From positions 68,001 through 132,000 of the forward strand of contig JBJXGV010000068.1 in NCBI GenBank assembly GCA_046160485.1: 64,000 nucleotides of DNA. Reading direction: 5' to 3'. This document shows positions 50,156-58,107 of the stretch, piece by piece. Origin of the DNA: JBJXGV01 sp046160485. Lineage in GTDB: Bacteria > Orphanbacterota > Orphanbacteria > JBJXGV01. The notes under the pieces are model-generated. The model did no database searches, had not been told where the DNA came from, and saw nothing but the letters and a program-made list of their open reading frames with translations. The number at the start of each line of letters is the position of its first letter. The first letter of the stretch is position 1. The translations under genes were made by a program, and so were the position numbers.

Positions 50156-51952
50156 TCAGCGATCAGACGTGCGGCCCGCGGATTCGGCCGATCCGGGAAT
50201 CCCGCCCAAGGCGACGGAACCCTCGCTCTGAATCTCGGGAATCTCGATGGTGAAAAGGGCGCCACCGAGCGCGCTTCGCCCGGCCCAGATGCGCCCGCCG
50301 TGATCGCTCACGATTTCCCGGCTGATCGCAAGACCGAGCCCCGTGCCGCCGCCTGCGGCGCTGCTCTTGGTCGTCTGGTAGAACCTGTCGAAGATCGTCT
50401 CGAGCTCCTTCTCGGGGATGCCCTCGCCGTTGTCGGCAACGGTCATTCTGACGCCGCCGGCAATTCGCTGTACGACGACTTCAACGCGCCCGTCCTTCGG
50501 GATGAACTTGACGGCGTTTCCCACAAGGTTTCTCAGCACCTGAAGGAAGCGCTTTTCATCGACATCCGCCCAAATCGCCGCCTCAGGAACCTGCGCAACG
50601 AGTGAGACCTGTTTCTCCGAGCAGCGCGAGCGGAATTCGTCGATCGCCTGCCCCGCGATCTGACAGACGTCGCACCGGTCGAAGTGGTATTGCATGCGTC
50701 CCGCCTCGAGCTTCGACAGATCGAGGAGGTCGTTGAGAAGGTGGAGCAACGTCTCACCGCCCTCGGTGATGTTGCGGAAGTAGCCGAGGATCTCATCGCG
50801 CGTCGCCGAGGCGGCTTCGCGAACACCGAAGCTGCTGTAGCTCAAGATGCCGTGCAGCGGCGTTCGAAGTTCGTGTGACATGCTCGCGAGAAACTCGCTC
50901 TTCGCCCGGTTCGCGCGCTCCGCCTCTTCCTTCGCGCGCACCAGTTCCGCGTTCGACTGCGTCAGGTCCGCCGTGCGCGCTTCTACTTCCTCCTCGAGGC
51001 GGTCGTTTTGCCGGACGAGCGCCGCGTGCGCGACACGCAACTCGCGAAGCGCGCGCTCGCGTACGGTGATGTCGCGGAACGACCACACGCGCCCGGCGAT
51101 TACGCCCCCGACGCGCTGCGGCATCGCGCACACCTCGAAGACGCGCCCATCTTTGAGATAGAAGATCTCCGCGACGACGATGTCGGGCTTGGACGCCAAC
51201 TCGCGCGTCATACTGTCAAAGCGTTCCGGGTCCGAGAGCTGCTCCCGGATGTCGCGGAACACCTGGCCCGCGGCGGCCGCTTCCCCAGGACCGCACTCCG
51301 GCCCGAAGAAGTCGATGAACCGCTGGTTCGATAGGACGACCCTCATCGCGCCGTCCACCGCGATGATTCCGTCGGTTGTCGCTTCGAGCGTCGCGCTCAG
51401 AAGCGAAACCGAGCGCGCGAGGTCGTCTTCGATCCTCTTGATGGCGGTCGTGTTTCGGATCACGACGAGAACCTCGTCGCTCGCGAGCGGCAGAAGCCGC
51501 GCCTCGAAGTTCTGAGCGGTGCCCTTCGTCGCGAGGGAGTACTCGACGGTCGCCATCGGCTCGCCGCCGCGAACGCGACGGAGTCCGTCCGCGAGAGCGT
51601 CCGCGACTGCTTTGTCGGGAACCGCGAGCAGGCTGCGTCCGACGATGCGACTCTTCGGCAGGAGGAGGTCTTCTTCGGAGCGCGCACGGCACGAGAGAAT
51701 CGTCGCGTCGTGGCGCACGGTCAGCAGGACGTCCGGCATCGACTGGACGATCGCGCGCATGTGCGCACCCGCCTCGTGCAACTGCGCGGAGCTCAGTTCG
51801 AGGGATCTCTCCAAGAGCCGCCGGTCGTCCTCGAACTGCCGGTAGGCCGCGTCGACTGCGGCAAGCAGCGCGCGCGCCTCCTCGTTCCGGAGGCCGGCCG
51901 TGCCGCCGTGCGACGTGATTTGGCGGCGTAGGAGAGGGTGGTAGTCGTTCAT
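50156..51952 (-). CDS. PAS-domain sensor histidine kinase
   Basis: The product has 598 residues and no membrane segment. A helix (about 25-65) precedes two PAS domains at about 66-170 and 185-300 (ending SFRDITVRERALREL). A coiled coil (about 300-350) leads to the HisKA domain with SEFLASMSHELRTPLHGIL (His 360). The ATP domain has RFLQVLRNLVGNAVKF, DNGEGIPEKELE and GGTGLGLAISREIV. It should autophosphorylate on His 360 and pass phosphate to a receiver; the REC protein upstream in the cluster is a candidate. The start lies four bases after the stop of the FIST remnant, so translation was probably coupled to FIST. Confidence 0.9.
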   Translation of the reverse strand: MNDYHPLLRRQITSHGGTAGLRNEEARALLAAVDAAYRQFEDDRRLLERSLELSSAQLHEAGAHMRAIVQSMPDVLLTVRHDATILSCRARSEEDLLLPKSRIVGRSLLAVPDKAVADALADGLRRVRGGEPMATVEYSLATKGTAQNFEARLLPLASDEVLVVIRNTTAIKRIEDDLARSVSLLSATLEATTDGIIAVDGAMRVVLSNQRFIDFFGPECGPGEAAAAGQVFRDIREQLSDPERFDSMTRELASKPDIVVAEIFYLKDGRVFEVCAMPQRVGGVIAGRVWSFRDITVRERALRELRVAHAALVRQNDRLEEEVEARTADLTQSNAELVRAKEEAERANRAKSEFLASMSHELRTPLHGILSYSSFGVREAASATRDEILGYFRNITEGGETLLHLLNDLLDLSKLEAGRMQYHFDRCDVCQIAGQAIDEFRSRCSEKQVSLVAQVPEAAIWADVDEKRFLQVLRNLVGNAVKFIPKDGRVEVVVQRIAGGVRMTVADNGEGIPEKELETIFDRFYQTTKSSAAGGGTGLGLAISREIVSDHGGRIWAGRSALGGALFTIEIPEIQSEGSVALGGIPGSAESAGRTSDR

Positions 51953-51956
51953 CAGG

Positions 51957-52198
51957 TCATGGCTCCGAGATCGTCGTGATGGTCATCGTCTGGTTGTGAA
52001 GCTCGCCGTTCGCATTCGAGTTCAACGGTGAGATTTCGACGCGCCGTAGACGCGGTAGAGGCCGGCCAGCGCGGTCTTCTCGCGCAGCGCGCCCGTGCTT
52101 CCGAAGAGCAGGACGAACGTGGTGCGCGAGTCCTCGGCGCCGGGGAGAGGCGGCTTCCATCCCGAGCCGTTGGTCCAGGCGAACTGTTGCGTTCTCAT
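51957..52198 (-). pseudogene. FIST sensor-domain gene reduced to its two ends by an internal deletion
   Basis: The ATG at 52198 has a perfect Shine-Dalgarno (GGGGAGG) and opens MRTQQFAWTNGSGWKPPLPG, followed by FVLLFGSTGALRE, the N-terminal strand and helix of FIST domains. After about 50 residues this frame runs to a TGA at 52022. In another frame of the same strand, the last 25 codons read EISPLNSNANGELHNQTMTI-type sequence, ending at 51957. That is the typical end of FIST_C domains. About 300 residues of a normal FIST protein are missing, and 242 bases is not a multiple of three. It sits exactly between the REC-kinase and PAS-kinase genes, 13 bases after the former. Either a real deletion or an assembly collapse. 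Confidence 0.7.
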
Positions 52199-52211
52199 GC
52201 GCGTTCCTCCC

Positions 52212-53318
52212 CTAGGCCTCTTGGCACTGGGTAACGCCTATCTCCGCGTTCTCCCGCGCGGTTGCGGGCGGGACGCAGACGACGAATCGCGTGCCCACCT
52301 CTTCCACGGCCTCGGCCCAAATCTCTCCGCCCTGGCCGACCACCAACTCTCGAGCGATCGCAAGCCCTAGCCCGTTCCCGCGGGAGTAGTTGAGAACCTC
52401 GGGGACGACGAAGCCGTCGAAGAGCCGCGGCAAGACGTGCTCCGGAACGTTCAGTCCAGGAACCAAGACGCGCATCCAGACACCCTTCGCGTCGGCGGAG
52501 AGATCGACCCCCACGGGGTGCGGAGCCTCGGCGCACTCGGCCGCGTGATCGAGCAGCGTCCTGACCATCGCTTCGAGGCGGGATGGGTCGAACAACACGA
52601 CATGTTCCGCCGTTTGGTCTGCCGAGAGCACGAACTGGTTTCCGCGCGACGCGTCGCGGCGGCAGTCGATGTGCGCGCGCACGACCGCGCCGAGATCCAG
52701 CGGGGTCGGCGAAAGCACCATCGCGTCCGAGCGCAGCGTGCTCAAGTAGATCGCCTTCTCGAGGAGTCTGTGAATCCTCGTGGACGATTGCTCGATCACG
52801 TCGATCATCTCGAGCGCGTCCTTACCGAGGTCCTTCATCGTGCCGAGAATCTCCGCCGCGGAAATGAGCCCGGTAAGGGGTGTGCGCGTCTCGTGGCTGA
52901 GAACGGCGAGAAGATCCTCTCGCAGCTTTCCGACCTCCTCGGCCCGTTTGAGGCGCAAGTACACGCGGACCTTCGCGACGAGCTCGTCGGGGTCGAACGG
53001 TTTGGTGACGAAGTCGTCCGCTCCCGCCTCGTAACCCTGCAGCCTCTCCTCGAGCCGCGCTCGCGCAGAGACCATGATGATCTTCGGAATGTTGCTGAAG
53101 GCGGTCGTCCGCAGTCTCCGGCAGGTCTCGTAGCCGTCGATGCCCGGCATCATGATGTCGAGAAGGATCAGGTCCGGCTCGAACGCTGTGGCGATTCCGA
53201 GCGCCTCGTCGCCAGTCACGGCGGTCCGGAGCGCGTAGTCGCTCTTGAGGATCTTCTCGAGGATCGTCACGTTGCGCGGGTGATCGTCCACGATGAGAAT
53301 CTTGTGCAAGGGGTTCAT
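52212..53318 (-). CDS. Response-regulator/histidine-kinase hybrid (REC-HisKA-HATPase)
   Basis: The product has 368 residues. A receiver domain (1-120) carries the acidic pair ILIVDD, the phospho-acceptor Asp 54 in LILLDIMMPG, and Lys 107 in VTKPFDPDEL. A HisKA domain follows with LLAVLSHETRTPLTGLI (His 142). The ATPase part is diverged: the N-box FDPSRLEAMVRTLLDHAAE lacks the usual Asn, and the G1 motif is degraded, though GNGLGLAIARELV is intact. Kinase activity may be weak or absent, making it perhaps mainly a phosphate acceptor or scaffold. TGATG overlaps with the upstream kinase gene. GGAGG precedes the ATG. Confidence 0.88.
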   Translation of the reverse strand: MNPLHKILIVDDHPRNVTILEKILKSDYALRTAVTGDEALGIATAFEPDLILLDIMMPGIDGYETCRRLRTTAFSNIPKIIMVSARARLEERLQGYEAGADDFVTKPFDPDELVAKVRVYLRLKRAEEVGKLREDLLAVLSHETRTPLTGLISAAEILGTMKDLGKDALEMIDVIEQSSTRIHRLLEKAIYLSTLRSDAMVLSPTPLDLGAVVRAHIDCRRDASRGNQFVLSADQTAEHVVLFDPSRLEAMVRTLLDHAAECAEAPHPVGVDLSADAKGVWMRVLVPGLNVPEHVLPRLFDGFVVPEVLNYSRGNGLGLAIARELVVGQGGEIWAEAVEEVGTRFVVCVPPATARENAEIGVTQCQEA

Positions 53319-54877
53319 CAACGATCCTCCAGCTTGGTGAGTACGCCGTCCTCAGCCATCGACGTGGCTTCGGCCCGGGGAAACGCGACGAAGAACGCGG
53401 CTCCACCGCAAGCGTCGTTCTCGGCCCAGATCCGGCCGTGGTGACCCGCTACGATCTCGCGGCAGATGGCGAGCCCGAGCCCTGTGCCGCCGGCGCCTGA
53501 CTTCGATGCGCTCGATTGAACGAACTTGTCGAAGATGGCGTCGAGTTCGCCATCGGGGATTCCCTTGCCGTCGTCCGTTACGCAGAGCGTGTTGGCCTCG
53601 TCGTTCGTATCGACGGAGATCTTGATCCGGGACCGCGCGAACCGCCCCGCGTTGCTCATGAGGTTTCGCATGACCTGCGCGATCCGAGCCTCGTCTACAA
53701 GAGAGATCGCACCGTCGTTCGCGCACTCCACTTCGATCTGGAGGCCCTTCTCGGCCAACGCCGACCGGAACTCGTCTGCCGAGTTGGAGGCGACATTGCC
53801 CAGATCGGTCGGCGCGAGATCGAACTCCATGCGCCCGGCCTCGAGCTTCGCCAGATCGAGTAGATCGTTGACGAGTCCAAGCAGGACGCCGCCGCTCTCT
53901 TGGATGACTCCGTAGTAGTCGCGCAGCTCGGTGCGTTCGGCGGTTTCCCACTCTCGAAGGCCGAACTTGCAGTAGCTCAATATGCCGTGGAGCGGCGTCC
54001 GAAGTTCGTGGGACATGTTCGCGAGGAACTCGCTCTTCGCGCGGTTGGCCGATTCCGCGAGATCCTTCGCGCGGCTTAAGTCGCTCACGGCCCGCGAGAG
54101 GTCGCCTGTCCTCTGTCGAACCTGATCCTCGAGATGGTCGCGGCTCTCCGACAGTTCGTCATCGCGCATCTCGATCTGCGTGAGCATGGCGTTGAAGTGA
54201 TCGACGAGCTCTCCGATTTCGTCCGCGTGGTGTCTCGTGACACGGAGCGAATAGTCCTTGCTCTCCGATATCCGCTTCGTCGCCTGCGCCAGATTCAGGA
54301 TTGGCGACGAGACGATCCGTTGAAGCAGTCGCGCCAGAACGAGAGCCCCGATCGAGGCGACGACGACGACGGCGGCCGCCGTCCTGACGTAACGATCGAT
54401 GCGCGCCCGGATGGGGCTCAGGCTGGCGACGATGACCGCGTGACCGATGATCTGGCTGTCGAGAAGTATCGGCGTCGTAACGATCGCAGTACCGGCTTGC
54501 TCCCTCACGGAGCCGCGCGCCGTCTCGCCTGGATCAAGAGCGGGCGGAGCGTCATCCCACTGGTATGTCGCGAACTGCTGACGGTCCTTGTCGTAGAGCG
54601 CGGCACGCAACACATTCGGGTCGTGCTGCAGCGCCGCGAGGTTTTCGCTCGCCACGGCGCGGTCCCCAAACGTGAGCGCGGCTGTAGAGCCCGATCCCAC
54701 GATCATTGCTTGCGTGGTGAGGTCGGTGATCAGCTTGTGCCGAAGCTGGGGGAGATCGAGACAGAGAATGACCGCGGTCGCGACCACGAGGAGAAACGCG
54801 CTCGCGAGCATGAACGCAAGGGTCACCTTGCCGCGAATGGAAGTCGGCCGGAGCGTCAGGCGCCAACGGGGTTTCAT
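53318..54877 (-). CDS. Membrane histidine kinase with CHASE8-like periplasmic domain and HAMP
   Basis: The product has 519 residues. Two membrane helices (about 18-40 and 164-186) flank a periplasmic domain of about 120 residues. That domain reads like CHASE8: a helix with LITDLTTQAMIVGSGSTAAL, then LAALQHDPNVLRAALYDKD. CHASE8 is the sensor of YfiN-type diguanylate cyclases. HAMP follows at about 187-240, a coiled coil to 280, HisKA with His 290 (MSHELRTPLHGIL), and an ATP domain with VMRNLMSNAGRF, DDGKGIPDGELD and GGTGLGLAICREIV. It overlaps the yfiR-like gene as ATGA, which suggests YfiR is its periplasmic partner. This start has AAAGG upstream. Confidence 0.88.
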   Translation of the reverse strand: MKPRWRLTLRPTSIRGKVTLAFMLASAFLLVVATAVILCLDLPQLRHKLITDLTTQAMIVGSGSTAALTFGDRAVASENLAALQHDPNVLRAALYDKDRQQFATYQWDDAPPALDPGETARGSVREQAGTAIVTTPILLDSQIIGHAVIVASLSPIRARIDRYVRTAAAVVVVASIGALVLARLLQRIVSSPILNLAQATKRISESKDYSLRVTRHHADEIGELVDHFNAMLTQIEMRDDELSESRDHLEDQVRQRTGDLSRAVSDLSRAKDLAESANRAKSEFLANMSHELRTPLHGILSYCKFGLREWETAERTELRDYYGVIQESGGVLLGLVNDLLDLAKLEAGRMEFDLAPTDLGNVASNSADEFRSALAEKGLQIEVECANDGAISLVDEARIAQVMRNLMSNAGRFARSRIKISVDTNDEANTLCVTDDGKGIPDGELDAIFDKFVQSSASKSGAGGTGLGLAICREIVAGHHGRIWAENDACGGAAFFVAFPRAEATSMAEDGVLTKLEDR

Positions 54878-55491
54878 TGCGCGCCTTTCGATGGTTGTTC
54901 GCTGGGACGAGCGGCCACCTGAAGGAGCCGCGCGCTCACCTTTAATCCCGCCGACAGCGCGGACGCCTGAGCGATCTCGAAGCGAAAGCGATTGTCTTCG
55001 TTGATAAGCCGTATGACGCCGCCGAGGTCGACGAAGCCTTCGGAATCGCCGATGGTCAGGATCGGTTTTCGCCGGCACTCCTCGAGGAGTTTGGCGGTGT
55101 CCTCCGCGGCTTTCGTGCAGAACAGCGCCACGTGCGGCACGCCGCGCGACGACCGCTCCTCGGCGCCGAACACCGCGAGCGGGCGATCGTCGATCGCACG
55201 GCCCTCGAACAGGATTCGGATCTGCTGAACTTCTCCCTTCTCCCCGACGACAAGAATCCTGTACGGACTGCCGGCGGCCTCGAAGACACTGTCCGGCCAT
55301 TCGACGAACTTCATGAAACTGAAGACGAGCGCCGCACGCAGTTCCTCCGGTTGCACGGAGCGGTCACTACGGTCACTAGGGTCGGCGAACGCGACGGCCG
55401 ACGGAGCGAGGAGCATCGCGATGACCGCGGCGACGGCGATCGCGAGGCTCGTGCGAGTCGACCCTCTGCGTGGCGTTGGTAATGGAGCCAT
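54874..55491 (-). CDS. YfiR-family periplasmic protein (copy 1)
   Basis: The product has 205 residues. A signal peptide (about 1-36) is followed by the YfiR/DUF4154 pattern: ELRAALVFSFMKFVEWPDSVF, YRILVVGEKGEVQQI, VPHVALFCTKAAED, ILTIGDSEGFVDLGGVIRL and FEIAQASALSAGLKVSARLLQVA. In Pseudomonas, YfiR is a periplasmic repressor that binds the CHASE8-bearing cyclase YfiN. Here it is coupled by ATGA to a CHASE8-like histidine kinase, so it probably controls that kinase. The start has no Shine-Dalgarno and may rely on the small ORF 12 bases upstream. Confidence 0.88.
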   Translation of the reverse strand: MAPLPTPRRGSTRTSLAIAVAAVIAMLLAPSAVAFADPSDRSDRSVQPEELRAALVFSFMKFVEWPDSVFEAAGSPYRILVVGEKGEVQQIRILFEGRAIDDRPLAVFGAEERSSRGVPHVALFCTKAAEDTAKLLEECRRKPILTIGDSEGFVDLGGVIRLINEDNRFRFEIAQASALSAGLKVSARLLQVAARPSEQPSKGAQ

Positions 55492-55503
55492 CGATGGGTC
55501 TGT

Positions 55504-55722
55504 CTAGTGTTGGTGCGTTACGGTTGCGTGGAGGCGGCGCTCTACGATGCCAGCTTCGAACCCGAAGCCCGAGAGGCGGTTGTTGAACAGGTCTCCGCCA
55601 GAGTTGCCGGTTCCGGTCGCGGTGGTCGGAGCGCCGAGCGTCGCGGAAGCGAGCCGAAGCGCGGCCGCCCAAGACCAAGCGCCGCGCGGGCGTCTCGTGC
55701 CACCCGTCAATCTGAGAACCAT
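55504..55722 (-). CDS. Small ORF at the head of the yfiR-kinase operon, unknown
   Basis: The product has 72 residues. The ATG at 55722 has a strong GGAGGT eight bases upstream, which few chance ORFs have. The N-terminus is Arg-rich with a WSWAAALRLASATLG stretch, then Gly/Thr-rich sequence and a C-terminus with LFNNRLSGFGFEAG. The last part recalls outer-membrane beta-barrel strands but is far too short. It may be a remnant of a larger gene, a small leader protein, or a translational lead for yfiR. I recognise no family. Confidence 0.4.
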   Translation of the reverse strand: MVLRLTGGTRRPRGAWSWAAALRLASATLGAPTTATGTGNSGGDLFNNRLSGFGFEAGIVERRLHATVTHQH

Positions 55723-56036
55723 GAGTCGTTACCTCCCCGTGGATGCGAGCGCGACCTCGGCGCTCGCGTTCAATCCATGTCGGATACACGAAGCGGCGAG
55801 ATTCTCCCGGAACCGTGAGATCGCGGCCCGGGCTGTTGCCATCGGAGGCATCGACATTCTTCGGCGCGTGCTTGAGGCATTCACGGTCGCGAGCACGCCC
55901 GGTACGCCGCTCTGGTTTTGACCGCGCGGCGACCGCTTCAGCCCCATACCGGGAGTGCCGATGAACAGACACGGGTCGGTGCTCGCGGAGTCGCTAAGAG
56001 TGGCGCGAGCGAAACCTGGAGCCCTGGAGGATTCCG
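55723..56036. other. Divergent region between the kinase and receptor operons
   Basis: This 314-base stretch should hold both promoters, but I see no clear -35/-10 pair. Several open frames cross it without a supported start. An ATG at 55961 with GGGAG upstream opens a frame that overlaps the receptor gene; I do not call it. Confidence 0.4.
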
Positions 56037-58064
56037 TTGAGGTCCGTCGTACCGCTAACGCGTCGCGGAATGCACCGCGTCGCTGCTGCCGCGCTTATTG
56101 TCGCAGCCCTCGTCCTGCCGGCCGGCCGGTCAGAAGGATCGCAGTCGGAGCTCTTCGCGCTGCCCCTTGAGGACCTGCTGAAGATCGAGTACGTGTACGG
56201 CGTCTCCAAATTCGAGCAGAAAACGACGGAGGCGCCCTCGTCCGTCACGATCATTACCGCCGACGAAATCGCTCGATTCGGGTACGAGACGCTCGCCGAT
56301 CTCCTCGGCTCGGTTCGCAGCTTTCACCCGATTTATGACCGGAACTACAACATGATCGGAGTGCGAGGCTTTAGCAGGCCCGCGGACACCAACTCGCGCA
56401 TCCTCGTCCTGATCGACGGGCATCCCCAGAACGACAACGTCTGGGGAAGCATCGGTGCCGGGTATGACTTTCCGCTCGACCTCGGCGTCGTCGATAAGGT
56501 CGAGGTCATCCGTGGCCCTGGCAGCACTCTCTACGGGACGAGCGCGCTCTTTGCCGTGGTGAACGTCATCACGAAGCCGGCGGCTGACCTTGCCGAGCCT
56601 TATGCAGCGTGGAACTTGGGCAGCTTCGAGACGTGGGGCGGCCAGTTCGGCATTGGCGGATCGCTCCGGCCGGGCTGGAAGGCCGCGTTCCGAGCTTCGA
56701 TTCTGACGCAGGGGGGGCAGGACCACTACTTCGCGGAATTCGACGACCCCTCCACGAACTTCGGGCTGGCGGAGGGCGCCGACGGGCTCGATGCGCTGCG
56801 GCTCTTCGGAAGACTGGACGCTGGCGATTTCGCGATGGAATGGATCCACGGCTCGCGGCAGAAACGGATTCCGACCGCATCGTACGAAAGCGTCTTCAAC
56901 GATTCGCGAGAGTTGACGCGCGAGCGCCACTCGCGAGCGCTCCTTACGTACAGCCACACTCTCTCGACGGCTTCCGATGTCAGGGTGCAGCTCGCCTACA
57001 ACGATACCCGGTACGACGGGGACTACCCGTACGACGCTTCCGAGGGCGACGAACCGGTGATCGTCGTCAACAAAGACCGCGCCCGCGGGCGCTGGTTGCG
57101 CGGCGAGGCGCACTGGATCGGGCGGCGTGGCCACGCCCACACGACGACCGCCGGGCTCTCGGGCGTCTACTCCCTCGAGTCGTCACAAAGCAACTTCGAT
57201 CCCGACGAGGTCTACGTCGCGAGCGACCGGCGCGAGGACAACGGCGCCGTTTTCCTCCAACACGAAGCGCGCCTTCATCCGAAGGCAATTGCGACCTTGG
57301 GAATTCGGCACGATCGTTACGAAGGGTTCGGCGGCGCCACGAGCCCGCGTGCGGCGGTTATTCTCGCACCCCGTCCTGGCACGAGCGCGAAGCTTCTCTT
57401 CGGCCGGGCGTTCCGCGCGCCGAACCTCGGAGAGATGGAGCTCCACGACGGCAACATCACGTCGAAACCCAGCCCCCGGCTCCGCGCAGAGACCATCCAG
57501 ACGCATGAAGGAGTTCTCGAACAGTACTTCCGTGGCAACACCCTCCTCGCGATCAGCGTGTTCACATTCGATCTGAGAGATCTCGTGACGCTCACCACCG
57601 ATCCGGCCGACGGGCTTCTCGTCTACAAGAATCTCGATACGGCGCGCTCGAAGGGAGCTGAGATCGAGCTGAGTAAGGAGTGGGAGAGCGGCCTTAGCGG
57701 ACGGGCGAGCTACGGGTACCAAGAGACGATCGACGGGGATACGCGGGAGATCCTGATCAACGCGCCGCGCCAGCTTGCGAAGCTGCGGCTCTTCATACCG
57801 GTTCGCGATGCGCGGAGCGGCGCCGGACTCGAGGTCGTGCGCGTGGGCGCCCGGCACACGCTGACTGGCTCCACGCTCGACGCCTACACGCTCGCGAACC
57901 TGACCCTGACGCAGCCGTTCGTCTCGGGCCACGTCGACTTCTCCGCGTCGATCTACAACCTGCTCGACACGGAATACGCCGACGCCGGCTCCGAGGAGCA
58001 CGTGCAGGATGCGCTCCTGCAAGACGGGCGTCGGTTCTTCATGAGGATCGCCTGCGCGTTCTAG
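56037..58064 (+). CDS. TonB-dependent outer-membrane receptor (copy 1)
   Basis: The product has 675 residues. A signal peptide (about 1-36) is followed by a short region with LPLEDLLKIEYVYGVSKFEQ. The plug domain carries APSSVTIITADEIARFGYET, VRGFSRPADTN, ILVLIDGHPQNDNVW and VIRGPGSTLYGTSALFAVVN. The remaining 470 residues are a beta-barrel ending in Phe (MRIACAF), the normal outer-membrane signature. It would import a ligand or relay its binding. The substrate is unknown. The start is a TTG with GGAGG six bases upstream; an internal ATG at 56070 has no ribosome site. It is divergent from the yfiR-kinase operon. Confidence 0.9.
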   Translation: MRSVVPLTRRGMHRVAAAALIVAALVLPAGRSEGSQSELFALPLEDLLKIEYVYGVSKFEQKTTEAPSSVTIITADEIARFGYETLADLLGSVRSFHPIYDRNYNMIGVRGFSRPADTNSRILVLIDGHPQNDNVWGSIGAGYDFPLDLGVVDKVEVIRGPGSTLYGTSALFAVVNVITKPAADLAEPYAAWNLGSFETWGGQFGIGGSLRPGWKAAFRASILTQGGQDHYFAEFDDPSTNFGLAEGADGLDALRLFGRLDAGDFAMEWIHGSRQKRIPTASYESVFNDSRELTRERHSRALLTYSHTLSTASDVRVQLAYNDTRYDGDYPYDASEGDEPVIVVNKDRARGRWLRGEAHWIGRRGHAHTTTAGLSGVYSLESSQSNFDPDEVYVASDRREDNGAVFLQHEARLHPKAIATLGIRHDRYEGFGGATSPRAAVILAPRPGTSAKLLFGRAFRAPNLGEMELHDGNITSKPSPRLRAETIQTHEGVLEQYFRGNTLLAISVFTFDLRDLVTLTTDPADGLLVYKNLDTARSKGAEIELSKEWESGLSGRASYGYQETIDGDTREILINAPRQLAKLRLFIPVRDARSGAGLEVVRVGARHTLTGSTLDAYTLANLTLTQPFVSGHVDFSASIYNLLDTEYADAGSEEHVQDALLQDGRRFFMRIACAF

Positions 58065-58107
58065 CCGCACGAATACGCGCTGCACGATCCGCTCCTCAGG
58101 AGGATGC

